In this document: piece by piece, positions 1-8,219 of the stretch
Numbering within the stretch: position 1 is the first letter of the stretch
How the letters are laid out: each line of letters starts with the position of its first letter
DNA from: Planctomycetota bacterium
GTDB lineage: Bacteria > Planctomycetota > Planctomycetia > Pirellulales > Pirellulaceae
Direction: 5' to 3'
Assembly (NCBI GenBank): GCA_014381825.1
Contig: JACNKX010000129.1
Location: 1-64,000 of the forward strand
Length of the DNA stretch: 64,000 bases
Translations under genes and position numbers: made by a program
The notes under the pieces: generated by a model
What the model saw: only the letters and a program-made list of their open reading frames with translations
Told to the model about the DNA's origin: nothing
Database searches by the model: none

Positions 1-142
1 AAAGTCGGAGGGGGGTTAGGCGTGGCGATGCGGGAAAACGATTACATAAGGCCGTAAGTAAGAGAACAGCGCCACGAGCAAGCATCATAACTTCTAGGAC
101 GATCTGACTTAATTTCATGGGAAGTCGACAAAAACGAACAAC
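1..142. other. Left-edge non-coding stretch
   Basis: No gene or structured RNA was recognised. The frame of the first gene is closed by a stop codon at 110-112, so that gene cannot start further upstream. The stretch presumably holds the promoter of the operon that begins at 143, but no convincing promoter boxes were seen. Confidence 0.4.
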
Positions 143-823
143 GTGACGATGATCGTCGTTGACATAGCGGTGGTCGGCGGTACGATGATGATGATCTGCG
201 GCGGTGTCATCTTCGGTGTCGTTATGTCGGTGCGCCAGGCGCGACAGGATTTCGAGCTGGGGATGGACGACGTGCAATGGGACGTTTCACAGGCGCAACC
301 CAATGTCAACGAGTCCATGGAGTTCGTCGCAACCGGACGATACTCGGACGCGATCGTTAGCATCGACGAAGGGCTGCAACTCGAGCCGGACAATGCCTTC
401 CTCCACAACGGCAAGGCTTGGATTCTTGCCACATGCCCGGATGACGCTGTCCGTGACGGCGAACTCGCGGTCGAACATGCCACCAAAGCGTGCGATCTGA
501 CGAATTGGAGCAGCTTCGCCTATGTCGATACGATCGCCGCCGCCTATGCCGAGTCGGGTGACTTTGAATCGGCCGTTGATTGGCAGGAGGAGGCCATCCG
601 ACTGGCAGGCGAATTGGTTTCAGACGACTTCTACGAACGACTTGAGCTATTCCAAGCCGACAAGTCATATCGCGAAGGCGTATCTCCTTACAAAGAGATC
701 ATCGAGCAGCCAGCCACCGAAGAGGAACCGATGGCAGCAGAATCCTCTGACACGCCGGAGGAAGGCTCGGCGGAGAACGACGACGACGAAAAAACAACTA
801 CCAACGAAGAACCCAACTCATAG
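143..823 (+). CDS. Membrane-anchored TPR-like protein
   Basis: The 226-residue product has one hydrophobic segment at about residues 4-28, then a soluble part with tetratricopeptide-like helices (about 50-170: FVATGRYSDAIVSIDEGL, then a second pair around AYAESGDFESAVDWQEEAI). The tail (about 190-226) is acidic and low in complexity. This suggests an inner-membrane protein with a TPR scaffold for protein contacts; no enzymatic motif is visible. The start is GTG at 143, with an in-frame ATG two codons later; a stop at 110-112 limits the frame. Only 15 nt separate it from the quinone oxidoreductase gene at 839, so the two are probably co-transcribed. The precise role is unknown. The TPR call rests on repeat spacing seen by eye. 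Confidence 0.75.
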   Translation: MTMIVVDIAVVGGTMMMICGGVIFGVVMSVRQARQDFELGMDDVQWDVSQAQPNVNESMEFVATGRYSDAIVSIDEGLQLEPDNAFLHNGKAWILATCPDDAVRDGELAVEHATKACDLTNWSSFAYVDTIAAAYAESGDFESAVDWQEEAIRLAGELVSDDFYERLELFQADKSYREGVSPYKEIIEQPATEEEPMAAESSDTPEEGSAENDDDEKTTTNEEPNS

Positions 824-838
824 GATACAAAACCGACG

Positions 839-1831
839 ATGAAAGCCGCTTATATCGAAGAGACCGGCCCAGCCGACAACATCACCTATGGAGACCTACC
901 GAAGCCAGAACTCACCGGCGCGCACGTACTCGTCAAGACCGCCGCCGTGGCCGTGAACCCCGTTGATACGTACATCCGCAACGGGGCAAATTACTGGGAG
1001 CTTCCAAAACCCTTCATCATCGGTTGCGATCTAGCGGGTAAGGTCGAAGCCACGGGGCCAGACGTCACGCGATTCAAGATCGGCGATCGCGTCTGGGGTA
1101 CGAATCAAGGGCTAATGGGACGGCAAGGCACTTTCGCCGAATACTGCGCCGTAGACGAATGTTGGCTTTATTCGACGCCGGACGATGTGTCTGACGAAAC
1201 TGCGGCGGCATGTGCATTGGTCGGAGTGACAGCTCACTTGGGCCTCTTCAGCAAAGCCAACTTGCAAAGCGGCGAATCGATCTTCGTCCACGGTGGCACG
1301 GGTGGTGTCGGCTCGATGGTCGTGCAAATGGCGAACGCCGCGGGCGCTCGAGTGATCACAACAGGCGGAAGCGACGAGAAGTGTGCCAGGGCGAAAGAGT
1401 TGGGAGCTGACGTCGCGGTCAATTACAAGGCTCAGGATATCGCTGCCGCGATTAAGGAGTTCGCTCCCAACGGAGTCAACGTCGTCTGGGAGACATTGCG
1501 CGAGCCGGATTTTGATGCGCTGACTTCGTACTTGGCCGAGCGTGGTCGCTTGGTGTTGATGGCCGGTCGCGACGCAAGACCTCCGTTCCCGGTCGGTCCT
1601 TTCTATGTGAAAGAGTGTTCGCTACACGGCATCGCGATGTTCAAAGCATCGCCCGACGAGTTGCGAGCTTGCTCTGTCGATATGAATCATTGGATGTCGG
1701 AAGGAAAGCTGAAGGCACAAATCGGCAAGACCTTGCCGCTCGCCGAAGCCGCCGCCGCCCATAAGTTGCAAGAAGAGAACACGCTTCAACAGAGCGGAAC
1801 TTTGGCGGGAAAGATTGTGTTGAAGCCTTAG
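839..1831 (+). CDS. NADPH:quinone oxidoreductase-like MDR protein
   Basis: The 330-residue product is a medium-chain dehydrogenase/reductase of the zinc-less quinone oxidoreductase type. The GroES-like N-terminal domain (about 1-125) contains AVAVNPVDTYIRNG and GCDLAGKVEATG, typical of this group. The Rossmann domain follows, with the glycine-rich dinucleotide motif HGGTGGVGS at 151-159. The cysteine cluster of a structural-zinc ADH is absent. Expected chemistry is NAD(P)H-dependent reduction of quinones or enones; the substrate cannot be read from sequence. Length is normal for the family. It lies in a tight run with the TPR gene upstream and a Gfo/Idh/MocA gene 37 nt downstream, which suggests a shared transcript. 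Confidence 0.88.
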   Translation: MKAAYIEETGPADNITYGDLPKPELTGAHVLVKTAAVAVNPVDTYIRNGANYWELPKPFIIGCDLAGKVEATGPDVTRFKIGDRVWGTNQGLMGRQGTFAEYCAVDECWLYSTPDDVSDETAAACALVGVTAHLGLFSKANLQSGESIFVHGGTGGVGSMVVQMANAAGARVITTGGSDEKCARAKELGADVAVNYKAQDIAAAIKEFAPNGVNVVWETLREPDFDALTSYLAERGRLVLMAGRDARPPFPVGPFYVKECSLHGIAMFKASPDELRACSVDMNHWMSEGKLKAQIGKTLPLAEAAAAHKLQEENTLQQSGTLAGKIVLKP

Positions 1832-1868
1832 CGCGTGTCTTAACAATTCGAGTATGGAAGGATGACTG

Positions 1869-2978
1869 ATGAGTAAGACGGTTAATGTTGCCATGGTCGG
1901 TTTGGGGTTTGGTGCCGAGTTTATTCCGATTTATCAAAGCCATCCGAATGCTAATGTTCATGCCATCTGCCGACGCAACGAAGCAGAAATGAACAAAGTC
2001 GGTGACACGCTCGGAATCGACCGTCGCTACACAAAGTACGAAGACGTGCTCGCCGATCCCGATATAGACTTCGTTCACATTAACAGCCCAATCCCCGACC
2101 ACGCTTGGATGTCGCTGCAAGCACTCGACGCTGGCAAGCATGTCATGTGTACCGTTCCGATGGCGACAACGATCGACGAGTGCCGTCAGATCGTGGCGAA
2201 GGTTCAGGAAACGGGATTGAAGTACATGATGGCCGAGACGGTCGTCTACAGCCGCGAGTACTTGTTCATCAAGGAGTTGTATGAGAGTGGCGAACTCGGC
2301 AAGATCCAATACATGGCGGCTTCGCACCCGCAAGACATGGATGGCTGGCCTGAGTATTGGGAACGCATGATCCCGATGCACTACGCAACGCATGTCGTCA
2401 GTCCAGTACTCGGTCTCGTTGACGGTCTCGCCGAACAAGTCTCGTGCTATGGATCAGGTACCGTACGTGACGACATCGCCGAGAAGTCCGGCAACAAGTT
2501 CGCCGTCGAGTCCTGCCAAATCAAGATCGCCGACAGCGATGTTGCGGCTCACATCTGGCGATTTTTATACGACACGGCTCGCCAGTATCGCGAGAGCTTC
2601 GATGTCTATGGCACGAAGAAGAGCTTCGAGTGGACGTTGACCGAAGGTCAGCCTCACGTGTTACATACGGCGAAGAAGCCGGAGCCGGAGATCGCCTCGC
2701 CCGTCGAAGTTCCGGACTATGCGCAATTGCTCCCTGAACCGATTCAAAAGTTCACGCAATCGATCGAAGATGCCGACCACCTTTCGTTCGTCCAAGGCGG
2801 CGGCCATGGTGGCTCGCATCCGCACTTGGTCCACGAAATGGTTTCCGCCTTACTCGAAGACCGAGATCCTCGACCAAATGCGAAGACTAGTGCAAACTGG
2901 ACTTGCGTCGGCATCTGTGCGCACGAGTCGGCTTTGAAAGGCGGCGAGGTCGTCAAGCTGCCGGAATTTACTCGATAG
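1869..2978 (+). CDS. Gfo/Idh/MocA family oxidoreductase lacking the EKP lysine
   Basis: The 369-residue product has the N-terminal NAD(P)-binding fold (GLGFGAEF, residues 11-18) and the C-terminal alpha/beta domain of the Gfo/Idh/MocA family. It has the usual family layout: INSPIPDHAWMSLQALDAGKHV, then the motif normally read as EKP. Here that motif is CTVPMA (94-99), so valine 96 stands where the catalytic lysine usually is. A downstream MPMHYATHVVSP segment supplies the conserved histidine region. Members typically oxidise sugars or sugar derivatives. The missing lysine points to a divergent subfamily whose chemistry may differ. ATG 1869 follows a GGAAGGA ribosome-binding site at about 1857-1863. 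It is the third gene of the run from 143. Confidence 0.9.
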   Translation: MSKTVNVAMVGLGFGAEFIPIYQSHPNANVHAICRRNEAEMNKVGDTLGIDRRYTKYEDVLADPDIDFVHINSPIPDHAWMSLQALDAGKHVMCTVPMATTIDECRQIVAKVQETGLKYMMAETVVYSREYLFIKELYESGELGKIQYMAASHPQDMDGWPEYWERMIPMHYATHVVSPVLGLVDGLAEQVSCYGSGTVRDDIAEKSGNKFAVESCQIKIADSDVAAHIWRFLYDTARQYRESFDVYGTKKSFEWTLTEGQPHVLHTAKKPEPEIASPVEVPDYAQLLPEPIQKFTQSIEDADHLSFVQGGGHGGSHPHLVHEMVSALLEDRDPRPNAKTSANWTCVGICAHESALKGGEVVKLPEFTR

Positions 2979-2993
2979 CAAGGAGCAACTTTC

Positions 2994-3272
2994 GTGAGTC
3001 AAGTCGATCCGGAAATCAAGGCGCTCCAAGATTCTATCTTCTTGTCGAAGGTCGCGCGTGCCCGGCGTGCGCCCATTGATGAAAAGATCTTTGACGGCCC
3101 ACGATTATTCGATCAATCATGCGCGCGAATGCGTGGTGGGATTCGACACGAGCACCCCGACTACACCGAGGAGCAAGTGGATCGTGAGCTTCGCCGATTT
3201 CTAAAGATCAAACGGTTGCTTGATGAGCGTGGTCTTTATGTCGACGCAGGGTATATCGATGAACAGCTTTGA
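2994..3272 (+). CDS. Small protein paired with a nucleotidyltransferase
   Basis: The 92-residue product begins at GTG 2994 behind an AAGGAG Shine-Dalgarno sequence at 2980-2985. It has no signal peptide or membrane segment. The C-terminal half (TEEQVDRELRRFLKIKRLLDERG) is a charged helix. I recall similar short proteins with a GIRHxxP segment lying just upstream of nucleotidyltransferase genes in planctomycetes and cyanobacteria, but no characterised family is known to me. The reading frame overlaps the next gene by 14 nt when that gene starts at ATG 3259, which suggests translational coupling. It may be an antitoxin-like or accessory partner of the nucleotidyltransferase; that is inference from the arrangement only. 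Confidence 0.7.
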   Translation: MSQVDPEIKALQDSIFLSKVARARRAPIDEKIFDGPRLFDQSCARMRGGIRHEHPDYTEEQVDRELRRFLKIKRLLDERGLYVDAGYIDEQL

Positions 3273-3831
3273 AGCGACCGCGCATGTGGTTACTCAGCTG
3301 GAAGACAAAGGCGTGCCGTACATGCTTGTTGGAGCTCTGTCGAGTAACGCTTATGGGATTCCACGCGCGACAAAGGATGCGGACATTGTTGTGTCGTTTG
3401 ATTCGATTGGCGTTGTCGAGTTCGCGAAGAGCCTGGGAAGCGGCTTCGAACTAGATCGTCAAATGCGAATGGAAACGATCACAAACTCGATTCGCAACAT
3501 CATTACTTATAAACCCACGAATTTTGACATCGAGTTGTTTCGGCTCAGTCACGATGAACACCACAAAGAACGTTTTGATCGTCGGAAACGTCGTTGGTTG
3601 GACGAGATCAAACGAGAGGCTTGTCTTCCATCTGCCGAAGATGTTGTCATTCAAAAACTGAGATGGAAGCGGCGCAAGGATCTGGACGATGCTGAAAACA
3701 TTCTCGCAGTCCGAGCGAAACAGTTAGATTGGGACTATCTCACTCACTGGACGAAGATTCACGGCACGAATGATTTACTCAATCAACTGCGTGACGAATG
3801 TCCGAATCTCGATTCGCTCGATGAAGAGTGA
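3259..3831 (+). CDS. Nucleotidyltransferase-fold protein (AbiEii/DUF6036-like)
   Basis: The 190-residue product (ATG 3259) carries VGALSSNAYGIPRATKDADI at about residues 24-43. This resembles the polymerase-beta type nucleotidyltransferase core, with the two metal-binding aspartates at D40 and D42. The first glycine pair is altered to GA. A basic segment HKERFDRRKRRW and a helical C-terminal part (QKLRWKRRKDLDDAENILAVR) resemble AbiEii-like or DUF6036-like proteins, where this half supports the catalytic domain. An in-frame start at 3220 exists, but it would place 13 extra residues over the upstream gene, so 3259 is preferred. The substrate is unknown. With the small upstream gene it forms a compact cassette of the size seen for toxin-antitoxin pairs. 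Confidence 0.75.
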   Translation: MNSFEATAHVVTQLEDKGVPYMLVGALSSNAYGIPRATKDADIVVSFDSIGVVEFAKSLGSGFELDRQMRMETITNSIRNIITYKPTNFDIELFRLSHDEHHKERFDRRKRRWLDEIKREACLPSAEDVVIQKLRWKRRKDLDDAENILAVRAKQLDWDYLTHWTKIHGTNDLLNQLRDECPNLDSLDEE

Positions 3832-3880
3832 TGCAACCGCAAAAAGCGAGCGAGCAAATGCCGGCCAAACGAGAGCAATC

Positions 3881-6703
3881 ATGACCGTAAACGTTTGCGC
3901 CTTTTCACGAGTAGCAGTGCCATCCTTTGTTGTAACGACGTTGTTGCTCGTCACCTTGTCGTCTGTTGCTAAGTCTCAATCCGTTAACGATCTCCTTCCC
4001 GACGACACGGGATACCACCGCACGGTCGTTCCATTCTTCAAACAGCATTGCCTGCCTTGCCACGGCCCAGATGATCAGCAAGCAGATTTGCGAGTCGATC
4101 AACACTTGCCGAACGACTTCCTCGACCTCGTCGCGAAAGGCAAGTGGGGCGAGGTGGTGAATGTCTTGAACAGCCACGAGATGCCGCCGGAAGATGAGCC
4201 GCAACCGAAGGTGGAAGAAGTCGCAAAGGTTGTCGATTGGATCACACAGCAGATGGTTCGCGCCGAGTTGCATCGTCGTGATTCCGCAATCGTCGTGCGA
4301 CGAATGAACCGCGCGGAGTATCGCAACACGATTCGCGATCTGATTGGGATCAATTTTGACACCGCCGGTTTCCCTCAGGATCCGCCAACGGGCGGCTTCG
4401 ACAACAATGGTGGAGCGCTGACGGTTTCGCCACTGCACCTGGAACTGTATTTCGCCGCTGCTCGAAAGATTCTTGATCAGGCTTTGGTTGAAGGCGAGCA
4501 GCCGCCAAGCTTGAAGTGGCGGTTCGAACCCGACTCGGGCGATTCGGATTCAAACCGAGTTGTCTACGATGGCCAGCGTGTGATCGTGAATGGCGCGAAG
4601 AGTCGAGTCGAGAACGGCTTCAAAGTGATGCATCATGAAAGCTGGGATCGGAAGCTGAACGCTCGCGACTTCGCCTTGCCGCACGAAGGAGACTATGTCA
4701 TCCGGATTCGAGCGGGTGGGAAAGTTCCAACTCGCGAAGAAGTAGTTAAGTCGGCAGACAAGTTTCTCAAGGAACGAATGGAACGCGAGCTTGCAAAGAA
4801 ACCGGATCGCGATCGATGGATTCGACCTCAGTACGAGAATGATCTAAAGCATTTTCAGACAGATCGCATGTACGATTATGGTCCGCCGCGACTAAAGCTG
4901 ATTCAGAATCTTGGTGGCCAGCCGCGTGTCTTGGCCGAGTTTGATGTGGCGGCTTCGGTCAACGAGCCAGAGATCTACGAAATTCCCTGTCGCTTCACGA
5001 CGCAGAGGGCTGGCATAACAGTCGATTACGCTTATTCGATCCCTAAGGAACTAGAGAATTTCTGGTTTCAAACCGGTGACGAGTTTGCTCGCCCTGAACT
5101 GTGGGTGGATTAGTTTGAAATTGAAGGGCCACTCTACGACGCTTGGCCTCCGCAGAGCCATAAAAAGCTCTTGTTCGACTCCACTTTGCGCAATCAAAAC
5201 GAACGAGAGTATGCACGACAAGTGCTGGCGCGATTCATGCGACGAGCGTATCGTCGCCCGGTGACAGATCAGGAAGTTGAGGCGAAGCTAACTCTCTACG
5301 ACACGGTACGCAAAGATGCACCTTCGCTAATTCACGCCATTAAGACCCCGCTGATCGCAGTACTCGTCTCGCCGCACTTTCTATATCTTGCGGAACCCAA
5401 TGTCGCCGTTTCGCTCCGCGAAACGAACTCTTCGACGCCCAGTCGCACGGACGACTTGCACACGTTTTCCGACAAACGCGGCCGCAAGCTCAAAGCGAGA
5501 GTTCTAGCTGTCACGAACGGCGACGTAAAAATCGAAAGGGAGGATGGAAAGCAATTTACGTTGTCGGTTGATATCTTCACGCAAGAAGATCAAGCGTTCG
5601 TTCGCAACATTATCGAAGCGTCTCGCGCGGGCGACGGGCCTCAAGTGAGCAATAGTGGGCGGTGGCTTGACGACATGGAACTCGCCTGTCGATTGTCGTA
5701 CTTCCTCTGGAGCAGTATGCCTGATGAAGAGTTGTCGCATCTTGCTGAGCGGGGCGAACTAGCAAACGACCAGACGCTTGCCGCTCAAGTCAACCGAATG
5801 CTGGCAGATCCGAAATCAGAAGCGTTCGTTGAAAACTTTGCAGGTCAGTGGCTGGGGCTCAGAGAAGTTGGCGCGAACCCGCCGGCGGCAGACCTGTATC
5901 CGCGATACGATCGGCACTTGGAACTATCAATCGTTGGCGAATCAAAAGCCTTCTTCCGCGAGATTCTCCAGCACAATCTAAGTGTAATGAACTTCGTGCG
6001 ATCTGATTTCGTTGTGATCAACGAGCGGCTCGGGCGATATTACGGAATTCCCGATGTGCGTGGCGATCACTTCCGTCGCGTGAGCGTACCGGAAGGTGTT
6101 CACCGGGGAGGAGTTGTCACGCAAGCATCCGTTCTCTCGACGACTTCGAACGGAACGCGGACCTCGCCTGTGAAGCGAGGGACATGGATTATGAAGAACG
6201 TCCTGGGCATCGATCCCGGATTGCCCGTCGCCAACGCCGGTGAAATCGCGCCGAAGGTACCGGGGCTCGACAAAGCAACCGTACGGCAGCGGCTCGAGAT
6301 TCATCGCGAACTGCCACAGTGTGCACGCTGTCACAACAAGATCGATCCGCTCGGATTCGCACTCGAGAACTTTAATGCCGCCGGTGATTGGCGGGATCGC
6401 GAAGGCTTTGGCTACAAAGGTCGAATCGGCCCGAATGATCCACTGATCGACGCGTCGTCGAAGCTGCTCGATGGCACCGAGATCATAGGCGTCGACGGCT
6501 TGCGAGATGCTTTGATGGACCAACAAGATCTGTTTTTGAAGTGTCTGGCAGGCAAGATGCTTTCGTACGCATTAGGTCGCGAGCTTGGAATTGCCGATCG
6601 CGTTCATGTTGATGCAGCCGTTCAGCACTTGAAAGAGAACGGCGACACGTTGAATTCGTTGGTGACATTCGTTGTCACGTCAAAGCCGTTTAGCCAAAAA
6701 TAG
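3881..6703 (+). pseudogene. PSD/DUF1592-type cytochrome protein with in-frame TAG
   Basis: This is a single reading frame of 941 codons broken only by TAG at 5111-5113 (codon 411). ATG 3881 opens a signal peptide (VPSFVVTTLLLVTLSS). A haem-binding CLPCH follows, then a DUF1587-like segment (RRMNRAEYRNTIRDLIG). A beta-rich region ends in RPELWVD, and the stop falls there; translation then continues in the same frame as FEIEGPLYDAWPP. Relatives read WVDWFEIEGP, so a G-to-A change of a TGG codon explains the stop. Beyond it lie DUF1595 (RRAYRRPVTDQEV), an SHD1-like insert, DUF1592 (RLSYFLWSSMPDEEL), DUF1588 (with CARCH) and DUF1585. The family is secreted and largely of unknown function. The stop could be a recent mutation, a sequencing error or readthrough; the rest of the frame is intact, which argues against old decay. 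Confidence 0.85.
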
Positions 6704-6780
6704 GGGGACAGGATGATACTGACTGAGCAATTATCGTTCGGTACTCATTATTCTGTGACTAGCCCGAAACGGACTAAATC

Positions 6781-8118
6781 ATGAAACCGCGACCACTCCT
6801 CTCTCGGCGCCATGTTCTCCGCGGAATCGGCGCATGCCTCAGCTTGCCGCTCCTTGAAGCGATGCTTCCGCGAGCTTTAGCTCGACCATCGACTTACGAG
6901 CCACTCGAATCATCGCTCGGCGTGCAGCCACGAATGATTTGCTGCTACGTGCCCAACGGTGTCAACATCATGGAGTGGGTGCCCGAGTCGACGGGTAAGG
7001 ACTACAAGTTGTCGAAGTCGCTCGAGACGTTGAAGGAGCTACGCGATGACTTCACCGTCGTATCTGGTATCGGTCACCCGGCTTCGAAAGGTGGTCACAG
7101 CGGTGCGGATACTTGGTTGACCGGAGCCGATCTTCAAGTCGTGCCCGGAAGCGACTACACGAACACCGTCTCGGCGGATCAAATCGTAGCGGAACTCCAC
7201 GGTAAACAGACTCGCTTTCCGTCGCTTCAGCTATCCGACTCGTCAGGCACCGGTTCGGCGGGACACAGCCATACACTTTCCTTCGACCGCAGTGGCACAC
7301 CCGTTCCCGCTGAAGACTCTCCGCGTCGGCTGTTCGAACGATTGTTCGTTCCAGAGAGTGCAGGCGATCGCGCCGCGACACTTCGTCGATACGCTGAAAA
7401 GAAATCGATCTTGGACAGCGTGTTGAAGGAAGCCAAGTCACTCAATCGGCGGCTCGGAAAGAAGGACCAAGAGAAGTTCGACCAGTATCTATCGTCGGTG
7501 CGCGCAACGGAGCAACGCGTCCAGCGGCTTGAATCCTGGATCGACATTCCGAAACCCGAGATCGATTCAAAGGGTCTGCAACTCGAAAGCCAGCCCCACA
7601 ACGCCCACGATCGACCGATGTGGATCGACGTGATGATGGATTTGTCTTATCTGGCGTTCGTCACCGATACGACTCGCGTCATTACCTACGAGTGGTCGCG
7701 CGAGGCGGGAGGGTACGGCGGTGGCGGCGAGAATCATCACGAACTTTCGCACCACGGTGGCGATGCAGGAATGTTGCAGAAGTTGGGTATCATCGATCGC
7801 TTTCACCTCGGTCATCTTGCCCGATTCATGCAGTTTCTCAAGTCTACACAAGACGGCGAAGGGAACATGCTCGACCAGACGATGATCCTGTTCGGTTCAG
7901 GCATGAACAGCGGGAAGGGTGGCGAACACTCGCCGAAGAACTTGCCGCTACTCATGGCAGGCGGACATCGGCTTGGCCTCCAGCATGGGCAGCATCTCGC
8001 GTTCGACGTTGACGATCATCCGCCGATGGCGAACTTGTTACTGACGATGGTTCAGAAGATGGGTGTGGAAACGGATTCGTTCCGCGACGCGACCGGCACA
8101 TTGGGCGAGTTGGCCTGA
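6781..8118 (+). CDS. DUF1552 family secreted protein
   Basis: The 445-residue product starts with a twin-arginine-like export signal (SRRHVLRGIG at residues 8-17, followed by a hydrophobic stretch). The body is that of DUF1552: YVPNGVNIMEW, GHPASKGGHSGADTWLTG, a helical middle with the segment RATEQRVQRLESW, and SREAGGYGGGGENHHELSHH near residue 310. In planctomycetes this family nearly always sits directly downstream of a DUF1592-type gene, as here (77 nt gap), so the pair probably acts together outside the cytoplasm. The biochemical role is not established. If the upstream TAG abolishes the partner, this gene may be orphaned. Confidence 0.92.
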   Translation: MKPRPLLSRRHVLRGIGACLSLPLLEAMLPRALARPSTYEPLESSLGVQPRMICCYVPNGVNIMEWVPESTGKDYKLSKSLETLKELRDDFTVVSGIGHPASKGGHSGADTWLTGADLQVVPGSDYTNTVSADQIVAELHGKQTRFPSLQLSDSSGTGSAGHSHTLSFDRSGTPVPAEDSPRRLFERLFVPESAGDRAATLRRYAEKKSILDSVLKEAKSLNRRLGKKDQEKFDQYLSSVRATEQRVQRLESWIDIPKPEIDSKGLQLESQPHNAHDRPMWIDVMMDLSYLAFVTDTTRVITYEWSREAGGYGGGGENHHELSHHGGDAGMLQKLGIIDRFHLGHLARFMQFLKSTQDGEGNMLDQTMILFGSGMNSGKGGEHSPKNLPLLMAGGHRLGLQHGQHLAFDVDDHPPMANLLLTMVQKMGVETDSFRDATGTLGELA

Positions 8119-8219
8119 GGCCCGGCGAACTTGTGCGACGCCATGTCTGGACCCCAGAATCGAGAATCCGAAGCTACTGTCTTCGGCTCGAATCACGCGG
8201 CTCGCGCCGGGCTAAGTGC
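8119..8219. terminator. Possible bidirectional terminator between convergent genes
   Basis: The 101-nt gap lies between the DUF1552 gene (plus) and the sensor kinase gene (minus). It holds a short hairpin, CCGAAG at 8168-8173 and CTTCGG at 8181-8186, and outer arms GCCCGGCG (8120-8127) and CGCCGGGC (8205-8212). No T tract is evident, so the assignment is tentative. Confidence 0.35.

Noticed and set aside
3770-3880. N-terminal extension of the DUF1592-type gene
   Set aside because: The signal peptide begins at ATG 3881; the extension overlaps the nucleotidyltransferase gene and is hydrophilic.
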